Positions 45,252-55,039 of a stretch of 64,000 bases of DNA are shown here, one piece after another. The notes beneath the pieces are model-generated. The model ran no database searches, had not been told where the DNA came from, and was given only the letters and a program-made list of their open reading frames with translations. Source of the DNA: Allosalinactinospora lopnorensis (lineage in GTDB: Bacteria; Actinomycetota; Actinomycetes; Streptosporangiales; Streptosporangiaceae); NCBI RefSeq assembly GCF_000981225.1, contig NZ_LAJC01000025.1, positions 1 to 64,000 of the forward strand, in the 5' to 3' direction. The position numbers and the translations under genes are program-made. Positions within the stretch are counted from its first letter, which is position 1. The number at the start of each line of letters is the position of its first letter.

Positions 45252-45916
45252 GTGAACCATCGTGACCTCGCTGATCTGCGGGAACCCTACGACGGTACGC
45301 CTTTGTGCCGGGACGACCTGTCCGCCCACCCCATGGAGCAGTTCCACATCTGGTTCACGCAGGCCCGTACTTCGGGTCTGGCCGAACCGAACGCCATGGC
45401 ACTGGCGACAGTCGGGCCGCGAGGCATTCCCCGGACGCGAACGGTTCTCCTCAAAGGATATAACCGGTCCGGTCTGCGGTTCTTTACCAACTACCGCTCG
45501 CGCAAGGGGGAAGCGCTGCTGGAGAACCCCTACGTGAGCGCCGTTTTCCCATGGCATCCCGTCCAACGCCAGGTCACGCTCGTGGGGCGGGCGGAAAGGC
45601 TCGGCGACGAGGAGAACGACGCGTACTTCCGCACGCGGCCGCGGGGATCGCAGGTCAGCGCGTGGGCGAGCGAGCGCCAGTCGTCGCGGGTGCCGAACCG
45701 GGCCGAGCTTGAGAGGCTCTACCGGCGGTTCGACGACGCCTGGGGGGCCGACGAGGAGATCCCGCGCCCGGACTACTGGGGCGGTTTCCGGATCAGCCGT
45801 TCGAGGTGGAGTTCTGGCAGGGGCGGGCCGATCGGATGCACGACCGGTTCCGTTACCTGCTCAGGACCGGGGAAGGGGCCGACAGTACGTGGGACATCGA
45901 GCGGTTGTCGCCGTGA
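45252..45916 (+). CDS. pdxH: Pyridoxamine 5'-phosphate oxidase, frame broken near the C-terminus
   Basis: PdxH makes pyridoxal phosphate from PNP/PMP using FMN. Seen are PMEQFHIWFTQA, PNAMALATVG, RTVLLKGYNRSGLRFFTNYR, RQVTLVGRAERL and RPDYWGGFRIS. The frame breaks at AGCCGTTC (45797-45798); adding one C gives PFEVEFWQGRADRMHDRFRY and WDIERLSP, stop 45914-45916, 221 residues. The C-terminal FWQGRxxRxHDR motif is the family's substrate-binding signature, so the break is almost certainly a consensus error. Confidence 0.92.
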
Positions 45917-46152
45917 ACCGCGGCCCCGGGGGCGGATTCGCCCGCACCGGTGGGAGGTGGGGTTCGCGCCACCACGCTATGATTAAAGCCATCGGTGGCC
46001 GCTCCCGCGGCCAGGGGCGAACGGTACCGGGGAATGCCGCCGGACATCCGAGAGATCGGGCCGGGGCCGCTTCGGAATCTGCTGTCTCTGGCCTGTGTTG
46101 AGAGATCTGCCGTTGCTTGACTCTCAACGGGCCCACGAGGGGAGGGGGAGCC

Positions 46153-46863
46153 TTGACCGCACACGGGCTCATCGACACTACGGAGATGTACCTCCGCACC
46201 ATCTTCGAGCTCGAAGAGGAGGGCATCGTTCCGCTGCGCGCGCGCATCGCCGAGCGCCTCCAGCAGAGCGGTCCGACGGTCAGCCAGACGGTCGCCAGGA
46301 TGGAGCGCGACGGTCTGCTCCGCGTCGAGAACGACCGGCACCTCGTGATGACCGGTGAGGGAAGCAGGCTCGCCACCCTGGTCATGCGCAAGCACCGGCT
46401 CGCTGAGCGTCTGCTGGTGGACGTGATCGGGCTGCCCTGGGAGGACGTGCACGTCGAGGCGTGCCGTTGGGAGCACGTGATCTCCGAGGCCGTCGAGGAA
46501 CGACTGGTCCGCCTGTTGAACGGCCCCTCTGTCTGCCCGCACGGCAACCCCATCCCCGGCCTCGATGAGCTGGGTCTGGCCGACTACGAGCCCGAGCCGT
46601 TCTCGGACGACTCGATCGTTCCGATGCTCGACGTCGCCAACGCCACCCAGAGCACGGTCACCGTTCGCCGCATCAGCGAGCAACTGCAGAGTGACACGGA
46701 TGTAATGCTGGATCTCAAACGTGCCGGGGTACGCCCCGGGCAGGAAGTGACGCTCGTCGCGAGCGACGGCGGTGTGCGAGTGATGGGTGGTAGCGGCGAG
46801 AATGACGGCCCGAGCGAACTGTCACGGCAGATCGCCGGTCATATCTTCGTGGCCAAGCCCTAG
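46153..46863 (+). CDS. ideR: Iron-dependent regulator, DtxR/IdeR family
   Basis: This 236-residue regulator has the N-terminal winged helix ([38 protein letters not shown]), the metal-binding dimerisation domain ([30 protein letters not shown], with Met, His, Glu and Cys ligands in place) and a C-terminal SH3-like domain. It follows IdeR/DtxR closely. With Fe2+ bound it represses iron-uptake genes. TTG 46153 follows a long GGGGAGGGGGAG; the site decides this start. Confidence 0.92.
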   Translation: MTAHGLIDTTEMYLRTIFELEEEGIVPLRARIAERLQQSGPTVSQTVARMERDGLLRVENDRHLVMTGEGSRLATLVMRKHRLAERLLVDVIGLPWEDVHVEACRWEHVISEAVEERLVRLLNGPSVCPHGNPIPGLDELGLADYEPEPFSDDSIVPMLDVANATQSTVTVRRISEQLQSDTDVMLDLKRAGVRPGQEVTLVASDGGVRVMGGSGENDGPSELSRQIAGHIFVAKP

Positions 46864-47059
46864 GCGCGCCCCGGGGCCTCCATAGTCCCCCCGGGGGAGC
46901 TGAAATGTCGCGTTGCTCTGCGGATATGTCCGGACTGTTGCTACGCTCAGCCCATGGCGGAGCTGGTGGGCGTGGTGTGGCACAGGCTCGGCGCACAAGG
47001 CCGGCGTGGGGCTCGTGGAGCACTATGAGTACAGTCCGTGACGACGAGGTGGCGGCTTT

Positions 47060-49305
47060 ATGACGCTGTGGGGGGATGCCTTCTCCGGCGATGATGCGCT
47101 CACCGGGTCTGCTGTTATGGAGCAGGCCCAGGTCGCCGTTGTCGTGATCGATCGCTTCAGCCACCTCCGTTACTGGAACGCGTTCGCCCGCGAGCTGTTC
47201 GGTTTCGTCGGCGGCCGTGACTACCGGGGGATGTCGCTCCTCGACATCGGCATCCACGAGGCCGACCACGAACGCGCCTCCCAGCTCGCCCGGAAGGTGC
47301 TCAAGGGCGAGACGTGGGAGGGCACGTTCGCCGTCGTACGCGGTGACGGCACCTGGGTCCACGTGCGCGCCCAGGCGGTCCCGATGCGGCAGGAAGCCGA
47401 CACGATCGACGGCGTCGTGCTCTTCGCGCACGAGGCCCTCCGCAACGGTCGGGTGGAGGAGCAGTACGGTCTCCTGGAACGGGTCGGGAGCCGGCTGGCG
47501 AGCTCGCTGGAGTTCGACTCCACCATGAAGTCGGTCGCCGAGATCCTGGTACCGCAGTTCGCCGACCACTGCTTCATCGACCTCTTCGAACACGACGGGC
47601 TGGTGCGGCGGGTCTCCGTGCACGCCCAGGGCTGGACGCCGCCGAACGGGACCTGGTTCGACGTCGGTGAAGAGGTCCTATATCCGGACCGCCACTTCAT
47701 ATCCACCGCGGTGCGGCGCATGGAGACCATGGTCATCAGCGACCTGGAACCCTCCATGTACGCCCCCAGCGAACGCTCGGCCCAGGTCGCTGAGCAGGTG
47801 GGGGTGACATCGGCCATAGCGGCACCGCTGCGTGCCCGCGGTGAACTCCTGGGCGTGATCACGCTCGCCCTCTCCCATCTCACCTACCGGGACAAGCGGA
47901 GCTACGACGGCTTCGACCGCGACCTGGTCGGCGCGATCGCCTCGCGTGTCGCGCTGGCCATCGACAACGCCCGGCTGTTCGAGGAGGAGCGCAGTACGGC
48001 GCTGGCGTTCCAGAACAGCCTGCTCCCGAGTTCGTTTCCGCAGTGCGACGGTTTATCGATCGCGCACCGGTACGTTCCGGCCAAGCCACTGGAATCGCAG
48101 GGACGGGGTATCCAGACCCAGGTCGGGGGCGACTTCTACGACGTGATCCCGCTATCGGCGGGGCGGGTCGGGATCGTCGTCGGTGATGTCGAGGGCAGGG
48201 GACCGCACGCCGCCGCGGTCATGGGCCAACTGCGTGCCGCGTTGCGCGCGTTCGCCCAGGCGGACCGGGAACCGGCCGACATCCTCCGCGAGCTCGACGA
48301 ATGGGTCCGCCAGCTCGGCCTGCCCGACGGCGACGGCGAGATCTGGGTGCCCAGCGTCAGCTGCCTGTACATGGTCTACGACGCGTGGTCGCGCGAACTC
48401 TCCTATGCCAACGCCGGCCACATGGCGCCGCTGCTCATCAGTGGTGGAGGGGTCGACGATCTCGCGCTGGAGGTGTCCGACACCCTACTGGGCGTGAAGC
48501 TCAAGGGTGTTCCCTACGATGACGCCATCTACCACCAGGCCGACACCACCCTCCCAGCAGGGGCCACGCTGGTCCTGTACACCGATGGCCTGGTCGACCG
48601 GCGGCCACTGGGCGGGACGGTCGACATCCAGCGGTCCCTGGCGCAGTTGTACGAGCGCGTGCGCGAGGTCGCGGACAAGGACGTCGAGCAGATCGCGGAG
48701 GCCGCCGTCACCGCGGTCCCGGGGGAGATCGACGACGACACCGCGCTGCTCGTCGTGCGCTCCCACCCGGAGGAGCTGGCCCTGGAGGAGGGCTGGTTCG
48801 CCGCGGAGCCGCCCACGGTCGGAGAGGCCCGCCACCTGGCGGCGACCACGTTCAAGAACTGGGGTATGGACCGCGACCAGGCCGAGCTGGCCTGCCTGCT
48901 GGTCTCGGAGATCGTCACCAACGTCGTCATCCACGCGACCCCGCACCCCGTCCGCCGGGAGTTCCACACCGAGGGCGTCACCGACACCGATTCCCCTTTC
49001 GATATCGGAGGCCTGGCGGGGGACTTCGACGAGGACTGGTCGGATCTGCTGGCGGAGGCGGCGGAGGAGGACACCGACGAGCAGAACGGGCGGGAGTTCC
49101 TGCTCCGGTTGCGGCGCGGGGCGTCGTCGGTCTGGGTCGAGGTGTTCGACCACGACCTGAGCTTCCGCGGATCCGCAGTGCCGGGGCCGACGACGAGGGC
49201 GGCCGGGGGCTGTACCTGGTCGACCAGCTCGCCAGCAGGTGGGGGTCGCGCCCGACACCAGAGGGCAAGGCCGTCTGGTTCGAGATTCCCATGCGGACGA
49301 AGTAG
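47060..49305 (+). CDS. PAS-GAF-SpoIIE phosphatase with HATPase domain, frame broken near the end
   Basis: Domains in order: PAS (about 15-130), GAF (150-315), PP2C-type SpoIIE phosphatase (330-560; GGDFYDVIPLSAGRVGIVVG, GDVEGRGPHAAAVMGQLR, YANAGHMAPLL, LVLYTDGLVDRR) and an RsbW-like HATPase (590-748; ACLLVSEIVTNVVIHA). Such proteins act on anti-sigma factor antagonists in response to sensed signals. At GGGG 49183-49186 the frame breaks; with one more G the end reads GADDEGGRGLYLVDQLASRW to the stop at 49303-49305 (748 residues), restoring the G2 box of the ATPase. Confidence 0.9.
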
Positions 49306-49322
49306 CCCCGCCCTTTTCGGGG

Positions 49323-50039
49323 TCAGCTGAAGCCCAGCCCCAGTACCAGGCTCAGCATTATGTGCAGCGCGATCGCCGGGACGAGGGAGCGCGCGGTCCG
49401 GCGCACGCAGTACAGCGTGGCGCCGATGCCCACGGCGAGGACGGCCCGCCCCAGGACCACCGGTACGGAGGAGCCGAGCAGGACGTTGAACAGGGGGAGG
49501 GCACCGAACAGCGCGGTGGACAGCGTGAACGCCTGCCATTCGGCGCGGAACCGGCGCCGCGCCCCGACCAGGAGCAGCCCGCGGAAGTGGACCTCCTGGG
49601 CGAATCCGGTCACGGCCACCGTCGCCAGGAGAGCGGCGACCTGGGGCAGGCTGAACACGCGGATATGGCTGATGGCCGTGGACTCGTACACGGCCAGTGC
49701 GATGATCGCCGCGACGGGGAGCAGACCGGCCCACCACATCCACCAAGGGGCCTCCGGGACCGAGGGCGGCTCGCGCCAGATGTCCCGGAACAGCCCGTAA
49801 CGCGCCGCGATCACCAGCGTGATGGCGCTGGCGACCGCCATAGGCACCATGCCCTGGAGCAGCGCCGAGCGCGGGTCGTTGAAGACCTCGCTGTAGGGGC
49901 GGAAACTTATCAGTTGGCCCAGCGCCAGGTTGAGGCCGACCCAGACGCCGACGAAGACCAGGAAGAACGCGACGAGCGACGGAATTCCCACCTGCGGGCC
50001 ACCGTACTCCGGGTCGTGCTGCCGACCTCGTCTCAGCAT
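49323..50039 (-). CDS. CPBP-fold membrane protein with degenerate protease motifs
   Basis: This 238-residue protein has about eight membrane segments and the CPBP (Rce1/Abi) layout, but the motifs are altered: motif 1 reads AQEVHFRG (QE instead of EE), motif 2 reads LFGALPLF (Pro where His is expected) and motif 3 reads HIMLS. A proteolytic role is therefore doubtful. ATG 50039 is chosen because upstream sequence is not hydrophobic and does not fit the fold. It is convergent with the SpoIIE gene. Confidence 0.75.
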   Translation of the reverse strand: MLRRGRQHDPEYGGPQVGIPSLVAFFLVFVGVWVGLNLALGQLISFRPYSEVFNDPRSALLQGMVPMAVASAITLVIAARYGLFRDIWREPPSVPEAPWWMWWAGLLPVAAIIALAVYESTAISHIRVFSLPQVAALLATVAVTGFAQEVHFRGLLLVGARRRFRAEWQAFTLSTALFGALPLFNVLLGSSVPVVLGRAVLAVGIGATLYCVRRTARSLVPAIALHIMLSLVLGLGFS

Positions 50040-50237
50040 CGTTCCACCGTCGTCGGGTCCGACGGGCACGCTCGGGGAAAAACGGGGTGATGTCGTGGGA
50101 AAGACGCCCCCGGGTGACTGACACCACAGCAGCACGTCACCTATACACACTAGGGTCGGTTGGGGCCACCGCGCCATTGCGTCGGCTACTGGGCCCTCCG
50201 CGTGACCGCTGCCCTCTCGATTTTCCGAGGAGGATCC

Positions 50238-50996
50238 GTGCACGAGTCCATTGCGGAACACTACGAGAACCTGGCCCGCGACTACGACGGCAACTGGGAA
50301 CACAGCGCCGAGTACGTGATGTGGATGAACGGGCTGATCGCCGGCACCCTTGATGTCCGTCCGGGGGAACGGGTCGCCGACATCGGCGGCGGTACCGGTA
50401 TCTTCCAGCGCGGCCTGCTCCCGGCCGTTTCCACCGACACGCCGCTTCTCTGCGTCGACCCGTCACCCCACATGCTCGAACAGGTGCCGGAGGATCCCCG
50501 GGTCCGTACGGTGCAGGCGGGTGCCGAGGACGTCGCGACCGGCCGGGTCCGGCTGCCCTACGAGCGGCTGGACGCGCTCCTGGTGAAGGAGACGGTGCAC
50601 CACGTCGTGGACGTGGCGGGGACGGTCCGGAGCCTGGCGGACCTGCTCGCGCCGGGCGGGCGGCTGCTGATCATCAGCCTGCCGCCGAAGCTGGACTACC
50701 CGCTGTTCCAGGCCGCTCTCCACCGGTTCGCCGAGAACCACCCCGAGCCCGACGCCATCGCCGATGCGATGCGGGCCGGGAACCTCGACACGACGCTCCA
50801 GTACCACGACTACCAGGTGACGGTCGACCGCGAGCACTACGTCCGGCTGGTGCGGGACAACAAGTGGATGTCGGTGCTCTCCACCTTCACCGAAGAGGAA
50901 CTGGACGCCGGTGTCGCGGAGATGCGCGCCAACCACCCCGAGGAGACGCTGCGGTTCACCGACCGGTTCGCGTTCGTGCTGGGGAAACGGAACTAG
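50238..50996 (+). CDS. Class I SAM-dependent methyltransferase
   Basis: This 252-residue protein has SAM motif I VADIGGGTGIFQRGL, the acidic CVDPSPHML, AGAEDV, then VKETVHHVVDVAGTVRSLAD and LLAPGGRLLIISLP. It belongs to the small-molecule methyltransferase group; no substrate can be assigned. GTG 50238 follows GAGGAGGA. Confidence 0.85.
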   Translation: MHESIAEHYENLARDYDGNWEHSAEYVMWMNGLIAGTLDVRPGERVADIGGGTGIFQRGLLPAVSTDTPLLCVDPSPHMLEQVPEDPRVRTVQAGAEDVATGRVRLPYERLDALLVKETVHHVVDVAGTVRSLADLLAPGGRLLIISLPPKLDYPLFQAALHRFAENHPEPDAIADAMRAGNLDTTLQYHDYQVTVDREHYVRLVRDNKWMSVLSTFTEEELDAGVAEMRANHPEETLRFTDRFAFVLGKRN

Positions 50997-51014
50997 CGCG
51001 CCCGCGCTCCTGGC

Positions 51015-51039
51015 GACCCCCTCTGCCGCGGAGGGGGTC
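51015..51039. terminator. Bidirectional terminator between convergent genes
   Basis: GACCCCCTC (51015-51023) pairs with GAGGGGGTC (51031-51039) between the methyltransferase and the 55-residue membrane protein. Confidence 0.75.
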
Positions 51040-51042
51040 GTC

Positions 51043-51210
51043 CTACCGCCAGGACCACGCCCACAGCAGCAGCACGAGGAAGATGAAGAAGACGACGATG
51101 CCACTGGTCTTCCAGGGGATGTGTACGCGCGGGCGGAGCTTGCGCACACCGATGACCAGAAGCAGGACCAACAGACCGAGGACGATCAAGCCGTCCCATG
51201 CGCCGCTCAT
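51043..51210 (-). CDS. 55-residue membrane protein
   Basis: The frame reads MSGAWDGLIVLGLLVLLLVI, then GVRKLRPRVHIPWKTSG and a second hydrophobic segment ending LLLWAWSWR: two helices joined by a basic loop. ATG 51210 has a weak AAAGGG upstream. No family is recognised. Confidence 0.55.
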   Translation of the reverse strand: MSGAWDGLIVLGLLVLLLVIGVRKLRPRVHIPWKTSGIVVFFIFLVLLLWAWSWR

Positions 51211-51250
51211 GAGCGTTTCGACCCTTTCGCTGTGACCCTTCGGGGGTGGC

Positions 51251-52393
51251 TCACAAGCCCAGCGAACGTCCCACGATCTCCTTCATGATCTCGGTGGTGC
51301 CACCGTAGATCGACTGGATCCGGGCGTCCTGCCACGCTTTCGCCACGGGGTATTCCATCATGTACCCGTACCCGCCGTGGAGCTGTAGGCAACGGTCCAT
51401 CACCTTGTTGCTGAGCTCCGTGGTCCACCACTTGGCCTTCGCGGCGTCGTCGACCGTCAGGTCGCCGCGGTTGAGCAGCGTGACCCCGCGGTCGACGTAG
51501 GTACGGGCGATGTCCACCTCGGTGGCCAGCTCCGCCAGGACGAACCTGGTGTTCTGGAACTTGCCGATGGGGCGCCCGAACGCGGTGCGGCTCTTGCAGT
51601 ACTCGACCGTCTCGGCGAGCATCGTCTCCGCGGCGGCCACCGCGGAGACCGCGATCGACAGCCGCTCCTGGGGCAGGTTGTCCATCAGGTGGACGAACCC
51701 CTGGTTCTGCCGCCCGATCAGGTTGGCGGCGGGCACCCGCACGTCGCTGAAGAAGAGCTCCGCGGTGTCCTGCGCCTTCAGCCCGGCCTTCTCCAGGTTG
51801 CGGCCGCGCTCGAAGCCCGGCATGCCGCGCTCCACGGCGAGGAGGGAGATGCCGTGCGCGCCGGCGTCGGGGTCGGTCCGGGCGACCACGATCACAAGGT
51901 CGGCGTTGATGCCGTTGGTGATGAAGGTCTTCTGCCCGTTCAGGACGAACGCGTCCCCGTCACGGACCGCGGTGGTCTGCACTCCCTGCAGGTCGCTGCC
52001 CGCGCCCGGCTCAGTCATCGCGATCGCGGTTATCAGCTCGCCGCCGCAGAAACCGGGCAGCCAGCGCCGTTTCTGCTCCTCGGTGGTCAGGTTCACCAGG
52101 TAGGGCGCGACGATGTCGTTCTGCAGGCCGAACCCGAGCCCGCTGGCGTGGGTACGGCAGATCTCCTCGGTGACGACCACGTTGAAGCGGTAGTCGTCGC
52201 TGCCCGAACCGCCGAACTCCTCCGGCACCCCCAGGCCCAGCAGCCCCACCTCGCCGGCCTTCGCCCATACCGAGCGCGGGACGATCCCCTCCCTCTCCCA
52301 CTCGGCGTGGAACGGGACGACCTCGCGTTTAAGGAACTCGGCCACCGATTCGCGGAAAAGCTCGTGGTCGGTGTCGAAGAGTTCCCTCTGCAT
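51251..52393 (-). CDS. Acyl-CoA dehydrogenase (long-chain-like)
   Basis: This 380-residue flavoenzyme has ITAIAMTEPGAGSDLQGVQT (FAD binding), FITNGINADLVIVVARTDP, CLQLHGGYGYMMEYPVAKAW and IYGGTTEIMKEIVGR. The IYGGT end lacks the Glu used by medium-chain enzymes; the catalytic base is probably the Glu in TMLAETVEYCKSR, as in long-chain and isovaleryl-CoA dehydrogenases. It makes trans-2-enoyl-CoA. It is divergent from a thiolase gene with twin operators between. Confidence 0.93.
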   Translation of the reverse strand: MQRELFDTDHELFRESVAEFLKREVVPFHAEWEREGIVPRSVWAKAGEVGLLGLGVPEEFGGSGSDDYRFNVVVTEEICRTHASGLGFGLQNDIVAPYLVNLTTEEQKRRWLPGFCGGELITAIAMTEPGAGSDLQGVQTTAVRDGDAFVLNGQKTFITNGINADLVIVVARTDPDAGAHGISLLAVERGMPGFERGRNLEKAGLKAQDTAELFFSDVRVPAANLIGRQNQGFVHLMDNLPQERLSIAVSAVAAAETMLAETVEYCKSRTAFGRPIGKFQNTRFVLAELATEVDIARTYVDRGVTLLNRGDLTVDDAAKAKWWTTELSNKVMDRCLQLHGGYGYMMEYPVAKAWQDARIQSIYGGTTEIMKEIVGRSLGL

Positions 52394-52462
52394 GGGCTGA
52401 CTCCTTTGCTCGTGCCGGCTCCGCGCCAGGGACAGCGGGGCGGACCTGTGGAAACCACCCTA

Positions 52463-52479
52463 ACCGAATAGTGTTCGGT
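52463..52479. promoter_or_regulatory. Operator copy 1 (ACCGAA-N5-TTCGGT)
   Basis: ACCGAATAGTGTTCGGT is a perfect inverted repeat with a five-base centre, 70 bases before the acyl-CoA dehydrogenase start. The second copy is 77 bp away. The regulator is not encoded nearby. Confidence 0.75.
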
Positions 52480-52539
52480 CTGAAATGAGCGCGGCGGAGG
52501 CGGTGGAAGGTACCCCCGGTGTCGTGCCGCCGGAATGAA

Positions 52540-52556
52540 ACCGAATATGGTTCGGT
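52540..52556. promoter_or_regulatory. Operator copy 2 (ACCGAA-N5-TTCGGT)
   Basis: ACCGAATATGGTTCGGT lies 37 bases before the thiolase start. Together the two sites suggest one TetR-type repressor controlling both divergent beta-oxidation genes (inference). Confidence 0.75.
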
Positions 52557-52593
52557 TCAACAGGTAGGTACAAGGCTTCTCCAGGAGGACACC

Positions 52594-53736
52594 GTGGCTG
52601 AAGCATTCATCGTCGGGGCTGTCCGCACCCCGGTAGGAACCAAGAAGGGCGCGCTCGCGGGCGTGCACCCGGCGGACCTGGGAGCGCACGTCCTCAAGGA
52701 GGTCGTGGAGCGTACCGGTGTCGACCCGGCGGCCGTCGAGGACGTCGTCATGGGCTGCGTGAGCCAGGTCGGGCCGCAGGCGCTGGACCTCGCCCGCACC
52801 GCCTGGCTGTCGGCCGGGCTGCCCGAGACCACGGCCGGGGTCACCATCGACCGCCAGTGCGGCTCCTCCCAGCAGGCCGTGCACTTCGCCGCGCAGGGGG
52901 TCATGTCCGGCACCCAGGACCTCGTCGTCGCCTCGGGCGTGGAGAACATGGGCATGGTGCCCATGGGGTCCAACGTGCAGTTCGCCATCGACAACGGACT
53001 GGAGCTCTACGGGGCGGGCTGGACCGACCGGTACGGTACCCAGGAGGTCTCGCAGTTCCGCGGCGCCCAGCTCATGTGCGAGAAGTGGGGCTACAAGCGG
53101 GCCGAGCTGGAGCGGTACGCCCTGGAGAGCCACCAGCGGGCCGCCGCCGCCCAGCAGGCCGGGCACTTCGACGCCGAACTCGCGCCGCTGGCGGGCGTGG
53201 CCCAAGACGAGGGCGTCCGCCCCGACACCACGCCGGAGAAGATGGCCGGACTCGCGCCGCTGCGCGAGGGATGGGAGCTCACCGCGGCCGTGGCCAGCCA
53301 GATCTCCGTGGGCGCGAGCGCCGTTCTGATCGCCTCGGAGCAGGCGGTCAAGGAGCACGGCCTCACCCCGCTGGCCCGGATCGTGCAGCTCTCCCTGGTC
53401 GGCGACGACCCGGTGTACATGCTCACCGCCCCCATCCCGGCCACCAGGATCGCGCTGAAGAAGGCCGGCCTGGGCATCGGCGACATCGACGTCACCGAGA
53501 TCAACGAGGCGTTCGCGCCGGTGCCGCTGGCCTGGATCGAGGAGATCGGCGCCGACCCGGCCAAGACCAACCCCAACGGCGGGGCGATCGCGCTCGGGCA
53601 CCCGCTGGGCGCCACCGGCGCGGTCCTGATGACCAAGCTGGTCCACGAACTGAAGCGCACCGGTGGCCGCTACGGCCTGCAGACCATGTGCGAAGGCGGC
53701 GGCCAGGCCAACGTCACCATCATCGAACGGGTGTAA
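52594..53736 (+). CDS. Acetyl-CoA C-acyltransferase (thiolase)
   Basis: This 380-residue thiolase has the nucleophilic Cys89 in DRQCGSSQQAV, the NEAFAPV loop, His336 in GGAIALGHPLGATGAV and Cys366 in TMCEGGGQAN. It cleaves 3-ketoacyl-CoA, or condenses acetyl-CoA in reverse. GTG 52594 follows AGGAGG. With the divergent acyl-CoA dehydrogenase it forms a fatty-acid-degradation pair. Confidence 0.95.
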   Translation: MAEAFIVGAVRTPVGTKKGALAGVHPADLGAHVLKEVVERTGVDPAAVEDVVMGCVSQVGPQALDLARTAWLSAGLPETTAGVTIDRQCGSSQQAVHFAAQGVMSGTQDLVVASGVENMGMVPMGSNVQFAIDNGLELYGAGWTDRYGTQEVSQFRGAQLMCEKWGYKRAELERYALESHQRAAAAQQAGHFDAELAPLAGVAQDEGVRPDTTPEKMAGLAPLREGWELTAAVASQISVGASAVLIASEQAVKEHGLTPLARIVQLSLVGDDPVYMLTAPIPATRIALKKAGLGIGDIDVTEINEAFAPVPLAWIEEIGADPAKTNPNGGAIALGHPLGATGAVLMTKLVHELKRTGGRYGLQTMCEGGGQANVTIIERV

Positions 53737-53756
53737 GCCCGGCGGCGCCCTTTTCC

Positions 53757-53818
53757 GCCGATATTGACGAAATCGGTCCTTCCCGGCGTTGGGAAGGACC
53801 GATTTCGTCAATATCGGC
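53757..53818. terminator. Perfect 28-bp inverted repeat after the thiolase gene
   Basis: Arms at 53757-53784 and 53791-53818 are perfectly complementary over 28 bp, including GACGAAATCGGTCCTTCCC, with a six-base loop GGCGTT. It lies 20 bases past the thiolase stop and before the convergent DUF397 gene, so it can end transcription from both sides. Confidence 0.8.
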
Positions 53819-53862
53819 GATGGTTGCGGAGGAATCGGCTACAGCTGTGCCGCGTCGGCCAG

Positions 53863-54150
53863 CTAGCCGACGAGCACCCTGCCCTTCATCGCGGCGAGCA
53901 GCGTCTCGGCATCGAACTCGCCGTCCTTGACGCCCGCCACGAAGGCGTCCCACTCGGCCCTGGTGAAGACCAGGGCGGGCTGATCGGGGTTCTTGGAGTC
54001 ACGCAGGGCGAACATGACCTCTTCGGTGGTCTTGTTCTCGGCGGCGACCGCGGTACCGTCCACCGCCGAGGCTTCGACGCAATCGCCCCCATTGGTGCTG
54101 TGGGTGCTCTTGCGCCACTGAGCGCGAGCGCGGTCGTGCAGCGCGGCCAT
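53863..54150 (-). CDS. DUF397 domain-containing protein
   Basis: This 95-residue protein reads AQWRKSTHSTNGGDCVEASA, ALRDSKNPDQPALVFTRAEW and DAFVAGVKDGEFD, a clear DUF397. ATG 54150 follows GAGGAGG. It lies 28 bases after the XRE/DUF5753 gene, its usual partner. The pair adjoins an RsbW-like ATPase and the RiPP operon. Confidence 0.9.
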   Translation of the reverse strand: MAALHDRARAQWRKSTHSTNGGDCVEASAVDGTAVAAENKTTEEVMFALRDSKNPDQPALVFTRAEWDAFVAGVKDGEFDAETLLAAMKGRVLVG

Positions 54151-54178
54151 CCCGCGCCTCCTCTCTCCACAAGGGGCC

Positions 54179-55039
54179 TTATTGTCCGTTGTGGATGAGC
54201 CCCCGCAGGAAGGCGACCGACTCATCCGGTTTGAGTGCTTTGGCGAGAAGATTCCCGAACATCAGGGTATACCGGCGCACCTCTTCGGGATCCTCGGGCA
54301 TCAGGCCACTGCTCGCCTGCTCCAGATAGACCAGGTCAGGCTCTCCGGGCTCGGGGAACTCCAGGAGGTTGAACTGACCGTCCATCCCGGCGTGGGCTCC
54401 CTGGGAGAACGGCAGCACACGAATGGTCACATTGGGCCGCTCGGCCAGATCGACCAGGCGCTGAATCTGCTCCCGCATCGTCGCCGGGCCACCGACCTGG
54501 CGCCGGAGCACCGCCTCGCAGAGCACCGCGACCACCTGGATCGGGTCGCCGTCGCGGGTGAGCAGTTCCTGGCGCGACATGCGCACGGTGACTTTCTCAT
54601 CCACGTCATCGGGCGCGGAGGTGATCGCGGTCTGTTCGATGACGGCGCGTGTGTAGGCCTTGGTCTGCATCAGTCCCGGGACGACGATCGGCTGGTACGT
54701 GCGCAGCACCGAGGCGGCGGCCTCCAGGCCGATGTAGGAGTCGAAGCCGGGCTTGAGGGTTTGGCGGTAGCGGTGCCACCAGCCGCGTTTGCGCGCGTCC
54801 TTGGCCAGCTGGATCAGCTCGTCGCGTTCGGCTCCATGCACGCCGTAGACGTCGAGCAGGATGGCCACATCACCCGGCTTGGGCCGCGTTAGCCCGTTCT
54901 CGTAGCGCCACACCGTGGTGTCCCGGGTGCCGATCTTGTCGGCGACCTGTGCCCTGTTCAGGCCGCTCTGTTGACGCAGCCGGGCCAATTCGGCCATGAG
55001 ACGGCGATGCCGCGCGGTCGGGCTCGGTCGTGGTGCCAC
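54179..55039 (-). CDS. XRE-type regulator with DUF5753 (chromosomal)
   Basis: This 286-residue protein has an HTH (RLRQQSGLNRAQVADKIGTR, TTVWRYENGLTRP) and DUF5753 features IVVPGLMQTKAYT, RQELLTRDGDPIQVVAVLCE and VLPFSQGAHAGMDGQFNLLE. GTG 55039 follows GGAGGAGG. It is the paralog of the element-borne regulator at 16056. It faces away from the ATPase-RiPP genes and may control them (inference). Confidence 0.92.
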   Translation of the reverse strand: MAPRPSPTARHRRLMAELARLRQQSGLNRAQVADKIGTRDTTVWRYENGLTRPKPGDVAILLDVYGVHGAERDELIQLAKDARKRGWWHRYRQTLKPGFDSYIGLEAAASVLRTYQPIVVPGLMQTKAYTRAVIEQTAITSAPDDVDEKVTVRMSRQELLTRDGDPIQVVAVLCEAVLRRQVGGPATMREQIQRLVDLAERPNVTIRVLPFSQGAHAGMDGQFNLLEFPEPGEPDLVYLEQASSGLMPEDPEEVRRYTLMFGNLLAKALKPDESVAFLRGLIHNGQ

